A stretch of DNA of 64,000 nt, from NCBI RefSeq assembly GCF_031143425.1, contig NC_090447.1, positions 30,346,238 to 30,410,237 on the forward strand, written 5' to 3'. Below the pieces are notes generated by a model, which did not search any database, was not told where the DNA came from, and was given only the letters and a program-made list of their open reading frames with translations. Numbering within the stretch: position 1 is the first letter of the stretch; the number at the start of each line of letters is the position of its first letter. The DNA is from Pleurodeles waltl. Its lineage: Eukaryota; Chordata; Amphibia; Caudata; Salamandridae. The translations under genes and the position numbers were made by a program. Positions 32,301 to 42,600 of this stretch are shown here, one piece after another.

Positions 32301-34290
32301 GGTCCAGGATGAATGAACAGTCCTGAGTCTCAGTTTAGAAACACATTGTTGAGGTTCAGGATGAGTGGACAATCCTGAGTCTCAGTATCGATACACATTG
32401 TTGAGGCCCAGGATGGGTGGACATTCCTGAGTCTCCATGGGCATACACATTGTTGAGGCCCAGGGTCCATGGAATTTCCTGAGTCTCAGTATGGATACAC
32501 ATTTTTGAGACCCCAGATGGATGGAGATTCCTGAGTCTCAGTATGGATGGACATTGTTGGGGGTCATGATGGATGGAGATTCCTGAGTCTCAGTATGGAT
32601 ACACACTGGTGAGGCTCAGGATCGATCGACATTCCTGACTCTCCATGAGTATACCATTTGCTGAGGTGCAATATGAGTACACATTTTTTAGGCCCGGGAT
32701 TGATGGGAATTCCTGAGTCTCAGTATGGGCACTCATTGTTGAGGCCCAGGATGGATGGACATTCCTAAGTATCAGTATGGATACACCTTGTTGAGGCTCA
32801 GGATGGACGGATATTCCTGAGTCTCAGTATGTATACTCATTGTTGAGGCCCAGGATTGATGGACATTTCTGAGTCTCAGTATGGATACCATTGTTGAGGA
32901 CCAGGGTGGATGAACATTCCTGAGTTCCAGTATGGATACCGTTGTTGAGGCCCAGGATGGATGGACATTCCTGAGCTCAGTATGGGTACACATTGTTGAG
33001 GCTCAAGATGGATGGACACTCCTGAGTCTCAGTATGGATACACATTGTTGAGGCTCAGGATTGATTGACATTCCCGACTCTCCATAAGAATACTATTTGT
33101 TGAGGCTGAGGATTGATGGACACTCCTAAGTCTCAGTATGGATACACATTGTTGAGGCCCAGGATGGATGGACATTCCTGAGTCTCAGTATGTGTACACA
33201 TTATTGAGGTCCAGGATGGATGGACATTCCTGAGTTCAGTATGGGTACACATTGTTGAGGCCCAGGATGGATGGACATTCCTGAGTCGCGGTATGGATAC
33301 ACATTGTTGAGGCTCAGGATGGATTGACATTCCTGAGTCTTAGTATGTATACTCATTGTTGAGGCCCAGGGTTGATGGACATGCCTGAGTCTCAGTGTAG
33401 CCACACGTTGTTGAGACCCAGGATGGATGGACATTCCTGAGTCTCACTATGGATACACATTGTTGAGGCTGAGGACTGATGGTCATTCCTGAGACTCAAT
33501 CTGGATATACATTGTTCAGGCTCAGGATGAATTGACAATCCTGAGGCTCAGTATGGATACACATTGTTGAGGCAGAGGATTGATGGACATTCCTGAGTCT
33601 CAGTATGGATACACATTGTTGAGGCCCAGGATGGATGGACATTCCTGAGTCGTAGTATGGATGCACGCTGTTGGCACCCAGGATGGATGGACATTCCTGA
33701 GTCTCAGTATGGATACAAGCTGTTGAGGCTCAGGATGGATGGACATTCCTGAGTCTCAGTATATGTACACATTGTTGAGGCCCAGGATGGATGGACATTC
33801 CTGAGTCTCAGTATGTGTACACATTGTTGAGGCCCAGGATGGATGGACATTCCTGAGTCTCAGTATGTGTACACATTGTTGAGGTCCAGGATGAATTGAC
33901 ATTCCTGAGTCTCAGTATGGATACACACTGTTGAGGCCCAGGATGGATGGACATTCCTGAGTCTCAGTATGGATACACACTGTTGAGGCCCAGGATGGAT
34001 GTACATTCCTGAGTCTCAGTGTGGATACATGTTGTTGAGACCCAGGATGGATGGACATTCCTGAGTCTCAGTATGTGTACACATTGTTGAGGGTCAGGAT
34101 GGATGGACATTCCTGAGTCTCAGTATGTGTACACATTGTTGAGGGTCAGGATGGATGGACATTCCTGAGCTCAGTATGGATACACATTGTTGAGGCTCAG
34201 GATGGATGGACATTCCTGAGTCACAGTATGTGTACACATTATTGAGGTCCAGGGTGAACTGACATTCCTGAGTCTCATTAGGAATACCTA
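29400..34290. repeat. 52-bp minisatellite, about 93 copies, with ~1.4 kb higher-order duplication
   Basis: Head-to-tail 52-bp units (for example 33,796-33,847), each with CATTCCTGAGTCTCAGTATG and ATACACATTGTTGAGG. Each unit is itself two diverged 26-mers that agree at about 19 of 26 positions. Because 52 is not a multiple of three, open frames stay short. A marked variant block recurs at 30,483, 31,857 and 33,283 (spacings 1,374 and 1,426 bp), showing segmental duplication within the array. The 34,290-34,740 continuation is more degenerate. Confidence 0.93.
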
Positions 34291-34739
34291 TTGCTGAGGC
34301 ACAGTATCAATGAGTACATTTGAGTAACATTATTGAGAGGTATTGCCGAGGTGTAGTGTTGTTGGACAGTCCTGAGACAGAGCATGGATGCACATTGTGA
34401 GGCACCGATTGATATTCCTGAGTGACAGCATTGATACACATTGCTGAGGCCCAGGCCCTGAGTCTCAGTGCGGATACACATTGCTGGAGTCCAGTATTGA
34501 CGGACATAGCCGGGTCACAGCATGAATATACATTGACTCAGGGACATCCATGGAAAGTGTACCTCAGCAGAGTCTCTTCGAGATCCTGGATCATTGCTGA
34601 TATACTGTATAATGGACCTTTCTCATGCTTAGTGTGGGCACTCTACCAATGGCGCACTACTACTGGACATTCCAGAGGCATGGTGCGAGAAGCACTACGG
34701 ATGGACATCTCTGGGGCATGCACAATGACTGGAGATTCC

Positions 34740-35165
34740 TGAGGCATGCACAATGAATGGAGATTCCTGAGACATATTATGAATGGACATCTCTGGGGCA
34801 TGCACAATGAATGGAGATTCCTGAGACATACTATGAATGGACATCTCTGGGGCATGCACAATGAATGGAGATTCCTGAGACATACTATGAATGGACATCT
34901 CTGGGGCATGCACAATGAATGGAGATTCCTGAGACATATTATGAATGGACATCTCTGGGGCATGCACAATGAATGGAGATTCCTGAGACATACTATGAAT
35001 GGACATCTCTGGGGCATGCACAATGAATGGAGATTCCTGAGACATACTATGAATGGACATCTCTGGGGCATGCACAATGAATGGAGATTCCTGAGACATA
35101 TTATGAATGGACATCTCTGGGGCATGCACAATGAATGGAGATTCCTGAGACATACTATGAATGGG
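34740..35165. repeat. 54-bp minisatellite, about 8 near-identical copies
   Basis: Units such as 34,797-34,850, nearly identical apart from ATACTATG/ATATTATG. Each contains GAATGGAGATTCCTGAGACA and ATGGACATCTCTGGGGCAT. The length is a multiple of three, so open frames of 150-187 codons appear on both strands; they carry no independent evidence of coding. Related single ~26-bp copies continue to about 35,370. Confidence 0.92.
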
Positions 35166-35370
35166 ACATTTTTCAGGCATGCAGTGAATGAACATTCCTG
35201 AGGCATACTATGAATGGAAATTCCTGAGACATACTACGAATGGACATTCATGAAGCTACACTGCCTGGGCTCAAACATAGCATAGATTGACATTCCTGAG
35301 GCATACTATGAATAGTTATTCCTGAGGCATGCTATAAACTGAAGCATACTAAGAGTGGACATTTCTGAGA

Positions 35371-35715
35371 CGCTGCTGTAGGCACAGAGCCGAGGTATTG
35401 TTGCCTGAAATCAATGCCCTTGCAACCATGTACCCAAAACGTCATATCCTCAGGCGCCTAAAAGAAATGAAGTCATCCACTGTTCAGAAAGAGATGCAAC
35501 AAGTAAACATGACCGATGTTCTTGAGTCTTGGGGTGACAGGAGCCCCTTCCTCTCACCCATCCATGCCAAGTGGTAACCAGCAGGGGTCGCTCGCCACCC
35601 ACTGAGGTAAAGACCCAGGGCTGCAAGAAACGCCCTTTGCGCCCTGACTGGTTTACTTCGCGAAAAAGTTTGGGTGAGGTGCCCCCTCCCTCAACACCCT
35701 CCTCCCGAACCCCAG
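35371..35715. other. Unique spacer before a candidate exon
   Basis: GC-rich sequence after the 54-bp repeats. It ends in a pyrimidine-rich stretch (about 35,678-35,712, CCCCCTCCCTC and CCTCCTCCC) suitable for a 3' splice site. Confidence 0.4.
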
Positions 35716-35740
35716 GACCACCTGGGGAGAAAGGAGACCT
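35716..35740 (+). other. Candidate collagen-type micro-exon (25 nt)
   Basis: A pyrimidine-rich tract ending CCCCAG is followed by 25 nt and then GTGAGT. Read with a split first codon it gives Gly-Pro-Pro, Gly-Glu-Lys, Gly-Asp-(Leu), the Gly-X-Y periodicity of a collagen triple helix. Short exons are common in collagen genes, and split glycine codons occur in some non-fibrillar types (established knowledge). The exon-side bases at the donor (CT before GT) are weak, and 25 nt is shorter than usual. No neighbouring collagen exon is visible in the window, so this may be chance. If real, the window lies in very large introns of a plus-strand collagen gene. Confidence 0.3.
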
Positions 35741-36369
35741 GTGAGTGGAAGCCTCATTTGTTTTTGTCAGGCCTGGAGCTGGAGGCCAGCAGCTCCTAGA
35801 GGCCCTTGCCCCGTGCCTGTGGCGCCTGGAGGCGCGCCCTCTCAGTGGCTGCTTCTGGCTGTTTATTCAGGGAGGCTGAGGGTCCCTGCGGGAGGCTGGC
35901 CCTCCGTCTGACTGGCAGAGGGGTATTTACGGCACTTCCACACCGCGCCCTGTGTGATCTCTGCTTCTAAATCACTGTGTTCTCCTCGGCACTTTCACTG
36001 TCTGAGAAATGACAGCTTGTCGTCGTATCGTGGCCTTGTGGAGCCTGAAGCAATGTGCTCGCTCTGATCCCGGGTACTGCCTGGTACTGCACTGTGGGGG
36101 GGTTTGTATAGTGCCCCATTGCGGGGCATCGAAGCGCATCTTTGGGAAGTTCGAATGCTACACCATAGCGGTGGTGTATTTCTTGCCACCCTACGTGGGG
36201 AGCGTGGGCTGTACTGGCTTCGAAGTTGGGGGGGGGGGGGAGGGGGCATCAATGTTACATCAGTGACGCCACAGGGATTCTGACAAACCCAAGCGTCACA
36301 CAAAGAACTAGTGTCCCAAATCGGGGTTCAGCAAATATTTGTGCGAACACAGAGCCTTCCTTTGCTGGA
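35741..36369. other. GC-rich unique sequence, no recognised gene
   Basis: Includes a G-homopolymer of about a dozen bases near 36,228-36,240. Small overlapping frames on both strands have no recognisable product. Confidence 0.45.
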
Positions 36370-36595
36370 ATCGGAGCCTGGCCAAAAGGACACTTGTCGC
36401 CCTCTCTGCTGAACAGGCGAGCTTCGAATCTCGGCGTCGGCTCAACATCCTGTGATTCTGCGCAAATCACTTCATATCCTCGTGCACACAGAAATGAATG
36501 TGCCCTCGTCTAATGTAACCGGTTCGTGTGTAAAGCGCCCCAAGACCTTCGGGTCCAATATGTGCTGTATACAACTACACTAAAAATATAGCAAG
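36370..36595 (+). mobile_element. tRNA-derived SINE copy 2
   Basis: A box-like TGGCCAAAAGG at 36,379-36,389 and B box-like GCTTCGAATCT at 36,421-36,431 (close to GGTTCGAATC). The body has TCAACATCCTGTGATTCTG, AAATCACTTC and TAATGTAACCGGTTCGTG, and the tail has CTTCGGGTCCAATATG and an A-rich end. It is intact across the site where copy 1 holds a MITE, so it documents the empty state. It abuts the 36-bp array. Confidence 0.75.
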
Positions 36596-36602
36596 GCAGC
36601 GG

Positions 36603-39600
36603 GGGGCCCTTTCTGTGCCCACAGGTCAGTTCCAGCGGGGAGCCCTGGGTGGCCCTTTCTGGGTTCAGAGGTCAGTCCCAGCGGGGAGCCCTTTCTGTGC
36701 CCACAGGTCAGCACCAGCGGGGAGCCCTTTCTGTGTCCACAGGTCACCCCAGCGGGGAGCCCTTTCTGTGCCCACAAGTCACCCCAGCAGGGAGCACTTT
36801 CTGTGTCCACAGGTCAGCCCCAGCGGGGAGCCCTGAGTGGCCCTTTCTGGGTTCAGAGGTCAGTCCCAGCGGGGAGCCCTTTCTGTGCCCACAGGTCAGC
36901 ACCAGCGGGGAGCCCTTTCTGTGTCCACAGGTCAGCCCCAGCGGCAGCCCTTTCTGTGCCCACAAGTCACCCCAGCAGGGAGCCCTTTCTGTGTCCACAA
37001 GTCAGCCCCAGCGGGGAGCCCTGGGTGGCACTTTCTGGGTTCAGAGGTCAGTCCCAGCGGGGAGCCCTTTCTGTGCCCACAGGTCAGCACCAGCGGGGAG
37101 CCCTTTCTGTGTCCACAGGTCAGCCCCAGCGGCAGCCCTTTCTGTGCCCACAAGTCACCCCAGCAGGGAGCCCTTTCTGTGTCCACAGGTCAGCCCCAGC
37201 GGGGAGCCCTGGGTGGCCCTTTCTGGGTTCAGAGGTCAGTCCCAGCGGGGAGCCCTTTCTGTGCCCACAGGTCAGCACCAGCGGGGAGCCCTTTCTGTGT
37301 CCACAGGTCAGCCCCAGCGGCAGCCCTTTCTGTGCCCACAAGTCACCCCAGCAGGGAGCCCTTTCTGTGTCCACAAGTCAGCCCCAGCGGGGAGCCCTGG
37401 GTGGCACTTTCTGTGTTCAGAGGTCAGCACCAGCAGGGAGCCCTTTCTGTGCCCACAGGTCAGCCCCAGCGGGGAGCCTTGGGTGGCACTTTCTGTGTTC
37501 AGAGGTCAGCACCAGCAGGGAGCCCTTTCTGTGCCCACAGGTCAGCCCCAGCGGGGAGCCCTGGGTGGCCCTTTCTGTGCCCACAGGTCAGCACCAGCGG
37601 GGAGCCCTTTCTGTGTCCACAGGTCAGCCCCAGCGGCAGCCCTTTCTGTGCCCACAAGTCACCCCAGCAGGGAGCCCTTTCTGTGTCCACAGGTCAGCCC
37701 CAGCGGGGAGCCCTGGGTGGCACTTTCTGTGTTCAGAGGTCAGCACCAGCAGGGAGCCCTTTCTGTGCCCACAGGTCAGCACCAGCGGGGAGCCCTTTCT
37801 GTGTCCACAGGTCAGCCCCAGCGGCAGCCCTTTCTGTGCCCACAAGTCACCCCAGCAGGGAGCCCTTTCTGTGTCCACAGGTCAGCCCCAGCGGGGAGCC
37901 CTGGGTGGCCCTTTCTGGGTTCAGAGGTCAGTCCCAGCGGGGAGCCCTTTCTGTGCCCACAGGTTAGCACCAGCGGGGAGCCCTTTCTGTGTCCACAGGT
38001 CAGCCCCAGCGGCAGCCCTTTCTGTGCCCACAAGTCACCCCAGCAGGGAGCCCTTTCTGTGTCCACAAGTCAGCCCCAGCGGGGAGCCCTGGGTGGCACT
38101 TTCTGTGTTCAGAGGTCAGCACCAGCAGGGAGCCCTTTCTGTGCCCACAGGTCAGCCCCAGCGGGGAGCCTTGGGTGGCACTTTCTGTGTTCAGAGGTCA
38201 GCACCAGCAGGGAGCCCTTTCTGTGCCCACAGGTCAGCCCCAGCGGGGAGCCCTGGGTGGCCCTTTCTGTGCCCACAGGTCAGCACCAGCGGGGAGCCCT
38301 TTCTGTGTCCACAGGTCAGCCCCAGCGGCAGCCCTTTCTGTGCCCACAAGTCACCCCAGCAGGGAGCCCTTTCTGTGTCCACAGGTCAGCCCCAGCGGGG
38401 AGCCCTGGGTGGCACTTTCTGTGTTCAGAGGTCAGCACCAGCAGGGAGCCCTTTCTGTGCCCACAGGTCAGCCCCAGCGGGGAGCCCTGGGTGGCACTTT
38501 CTGTGTTCAGAGGTCAGCACCAGCAGGGAGCCCTTTCTGTGCCCACAGGTCAGCCCCAGCGGGGAGCCCTGGGTGGCCCTTTCTGTGCCCACAGGTCAGC
38601 ACCAGCGGGGAGCCCTTTCTGTGTCCACAGGTCAGCCCCAGCGGCAGCCCTTTCTGTGCCCACAAGTCACCCCAGCAGGGAGCCCTTTCTGTGTCCACAG
38701 GTCAGCCCCAGCGGGGAGCCCTGGGTGGCACTTTCTGTGTTCAGAGGTCAGCACCAGCAGGGAGCCCTTTCTGTGCCCACAGGTCAGCCCCAGCGGGGAG
38801 CCCTGGGTGGCACTTTCTGTGTTCAGAGGTCAGCAGCAGCAGGTAGCCCTTTCTGTGCCCACAGGTCAGCCCCAGCGGGGAGCCCTGGGTGGCCCTTTCT
38901 GTGCCCACAGGTCAGGACCAGCAGGGAGCCCTTTCTGTGCCCACAGGTCAGCACCAGCGGGGAGCCCTTTCTGTGCTCACAGGTCAGCCGCAGCGAGGAG
39001 CCCTTTCTGTGTCCACAGGTCAGCCCCAGCGGGGAGCCCTTTCTGTGTCCACAGGTCAGCCCCAGCGGGGAGCCCTTTCTGTGCTCACAGGTCAGCCGCA
39101 GCGGGGAGCCCTTTCTGTGCTCACAGGTCACCCCAGCGGGGAGCCCTTTCTGTGTCCACAGGTCAGCCCCAGCGGGGAGCCCTTTCTGTGTCCACAAGTC
39201 AGCCCCAGCGGGGAGCCCTTTCTGTGCCCGTAGGTCAGCCCCAGCGGGGGAGCCCTTTCTGTGCCCACAGGTCAGCACCAGCGGGGAGCCCTTTCTGTGT
39301 CCACAGGTCAGCCCCAGCGGCAGCCCTTTCTGTGCCCACAAGTCACCCCAGCAGGGAGCCCTTTCTGTGTCCACAGGTCAGCCCCAGCGGGGAGCCCTGG
39401 GTGGCACTTTCTGTGTCCAGAGGTCAGTACCAGCAGGGAGCCCTTTCTGTGCCCACAGGTCAGCCCCAGCGGGGAGCCCTGGGTGGCACTTTCTGTGTTC
39501 AGAGGTCAGCACCAGCAGGGAGCCCTTTCTGTGCCCACAGGTCAGCCCCAGCGGGGAGCCCTGGGTGGCCCTTTCTGGGTTCAGAGGTCAGTCCCAGCGG

Positions 39601-42600
39601 GGAGCCCTTTCTGTGCCCACAAGTCAGCACCAGCGGGGAGCCCTTTCTGTGTCCACAGGTCAGCCCCAGCGGCAGCCCTTTCTGTGCCCACAAGTCACCC
39701 CAGCAGGGAGCCCTTTCTGTGTCCACAAGTCAGCCCCAGCGGGCAGCCCTGGGTGGCACTTTCTGTGTTCAGAGGTCAGCACCAGCAGGGAGCCCTTTCT
39801 GTGCCCACAGGTCAGCCCCAGCGGGGAGCCTTGGGTGGCACTTTCTGTGTTCAGAGGTCAGCACCAGCAGGGAGCCCTTTCTGTGCCCACAGGTCAGCCC
39901 CAGCGGGGAGCCCTGGGTGGCCCTTTCTGTGCCCACAGGTCAGCACCAGCGGGGAGCCCTTTCTGTGCCCACAGGTCAGCACCAGCGGGGAGCCCTTTCT
40001 GTGCTCACAGGTCAGCCGCAGCGGGGAGCCCTTTCTGTGCTCACAGGTCAGCCCCAGCGGGGAGCCCTTTCTGTGCTCACAGGTCAGCCGCAGCGGGGAG
40101 CCCTTTCTGTGCTCACAGGTCACCCCAGCGGGGAGCCCTTTCTGTGTCCACAGGTCAGCCCCAGCGGGGAGCCCTTTCTGTGTCCACAGGTCAGCACCAG
40201 CGGGGAGCCCTTTCTGTGTCCACAAGTCACCCCAGCAGGGAGCCCTTTCTGTGCCCACAGGTCACCCCAGCGGGAGCCCTTTCTGTGCCCACAGGTCACC
40301 CCAGCGGGGAGCCCTTTCTGTGTCCACAAGTCAGCCCCAGCGGGGAGCCCTTTCTGTGTCCACAGGTCAGCCCCAGCGGCAGCCCTTTCTGTGCCCACAA
40401 GTCACCCCAGCAGGGAGCCCTTTCTGTGTCCACAAGTCAGCCCCAGCGGGGAGCCCTGGGTGGCACTTTCTGTGTTCAGAGGTCAGCACCAGCAGGGAGC
40501 CCTTTCTGTGCCCACAGGTCAGCCCCAGCGGGGAGCCTTGGGTGGCACTTTCTGTGTTCAGAGGTCAGCACCAGCAGGGAGCCCTTTCTGTGCCCACAGG
40601 TCAGCCCCAGCGGGGAGCCCTGGGTGGCCCTTTCTGTGCCCACAGGTCAGCACCAGCGGGGAGCCCTTTCTGTGTCCACAGGTCAGCCCCAGCGGCAGCC
40701 CTTTCTGTGCCCACAAGTCACCCCAGCAGGGAGCCCTTTCTGTGTCCACAGGTCAGCCCCAGCGGGGAGCCCTGGGTGGCACTTTCTGTGTTCAGAGGTC
40801 AGCACCAGCAGGGAGCCCTTTCTGTGCCCACAGGTCAGCCCCAGCGGGGAGCCCTGGGTGGCACTTTCTGTGTTCAGAGGTCAGCACCAGCAGGGAGCCC
40901 TTTCTGTGCCCACAGGTCAGCCCCAGCGGGGAGCCCTGGGTGGCCCTTTCTGTGCCCACAGGTCAGCACCAGCGGGGAGCCCTTTCTGTGTCCACAGGTC
41001 AGCCCCAGCGGCAGCCCTTTCTGTGCCCACAAGTCACCCCAGCAGGGAGCCCTTTCTGTGTCCACAGGTCAGCCCCAGCGGGGAGCCCTGGGTGGCACTT
41101 TCTGTGTTCAGAGGTCAGCACCAGCAGGGAGCCCTTTCTGTGCCCACAGGTCAGCCCCAGCGGGGAGCCCTGGGTGGCACTTTCTGTGTTCAGAGGTCAG
41201 CAGCAGCAGGTAGCCCTTTCTGTGCCCACAGGTCAGCCCCAGCGGGGAGCCCTGGGTGGCCCTTTCTGTGCCCACAGGTCAGGACCAGCAGGGAGCCCTT
41301 TCTGTGCCCACAGGTCAGCACCAGCGGGGAGCCCTTTCTGTGCTCACAGGTCAGCCGCAGCGAGGAGCCCTTTCTGTGTCCACAGGTCAGCCCCAGCGGG
41401 GAGCCCTTTCTGTGTCCACAGGTCAGCCCCAGCGGGGAGCCCTTTCTGTGCTCACAGGTCAGCCGCAGCGGGGAGCCCTTTCTGTGCTCACAGGTCACCC
41501 CAGCGGGGAGCCCTTTCTGTGTCCACAGGTCAGCCCCAGCGGGGAGCCCTTTCTGTGTCCACAAGTCAGCCCCAGCGGGGAGCCCTTTCTGTGCCCGTAG
41601 GTCAGCCCCAGCGGGGGAGCCCTTTCTGTGCCCACAGGTCAGCACCAGCGGGGAGCCCTTTCTGTGTCCACAGGTCAGCCCCAGCGGCAGCCCTTTCTGT
41701 GCCCACAAGTCACCCCAGCAGGGAGCCCTTTCTGTGTCCACAGGTCAGCCCCAGCGGGGAGCCCTGGGTGGCACTTTCTGTGTTCAGAGGTCAGCACCAG
41801 CAGGGAGCCCTTTCTGTGCCCACAGGTCAGCCCCAGCGGGGAGCCCTGGGTGGCACTTTCTGTGTTCAGAGGTCAGCACCAGCAGGGAGCCCTTTCTGTG
41901 CCCACAGGTCAGCCCCAGCGGGGAGCCCTGGGTGGCCCTTTCTGGGTTCAGAGGTCAGTCCCAGCGGGGAGCCCTTTCTGTGCCCACAGGTCAGCACCAG
42001 CGGGGAGCCCTTTCTGTGTCCACAGGTCAGCCCCAGCGGCAGCCCTTTCTGTGCCCACAAGTCACCCCAGCAGGGAGCCCTTTCTGTGTCCACAAGTCAG
42101 CCCCAGCGGGCAGCCCTGGGTGGCACTTTCTGTGTTCAGAGGTCAGCACCAGCAGGGAGCCCTTTCTGTGCCCACAGGTCAGCCCCAGCGGGGAGCCTTG
42201 GGTGGCACTTTCTGTGTTCAGAGGTCAGCACCAGCAGGGAGCCCTTTCTGTGCCCACAGGTCAGCCCCAGCGGGGAGCCCTGGGTGGCCCTTTCTGTGCC
42301 CACAGGTCAGCACCAGCGGGGAGCCCTTTCTGTGTCCACAGGTCAGCCCCAGCGGCAGCCCTTTCTGTGCCCACAAGTCACCCCAGCAGGGAGCCCTTTC
42401 TGTGTCCACAGGTCAGCCCCAGCGGGGAGCCCTGGGTGGCACTTTCTGTGTTCAGAGGTCAGCACCAGCAGGGAGCCTTTTCTGTGCCCACAGGTCAGCC
42501 CCAGCGGGGAGCCCTGGGTGGCCCTTTCTGTGCCCACAGGTCAGCACCAGCGGGGAGCCCTTTCTGTGTCCACAGGTCAGCCCCAGCGGCAGCCCTTTCT

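Noticed and set aside
34643..35206. Open frames of 151-187 codons on both strands at the 54-bp repeats
   Set aside because: Periodic products of an 18-codon repeat unit with near-identical copies; no flanking exon or domain evidence.
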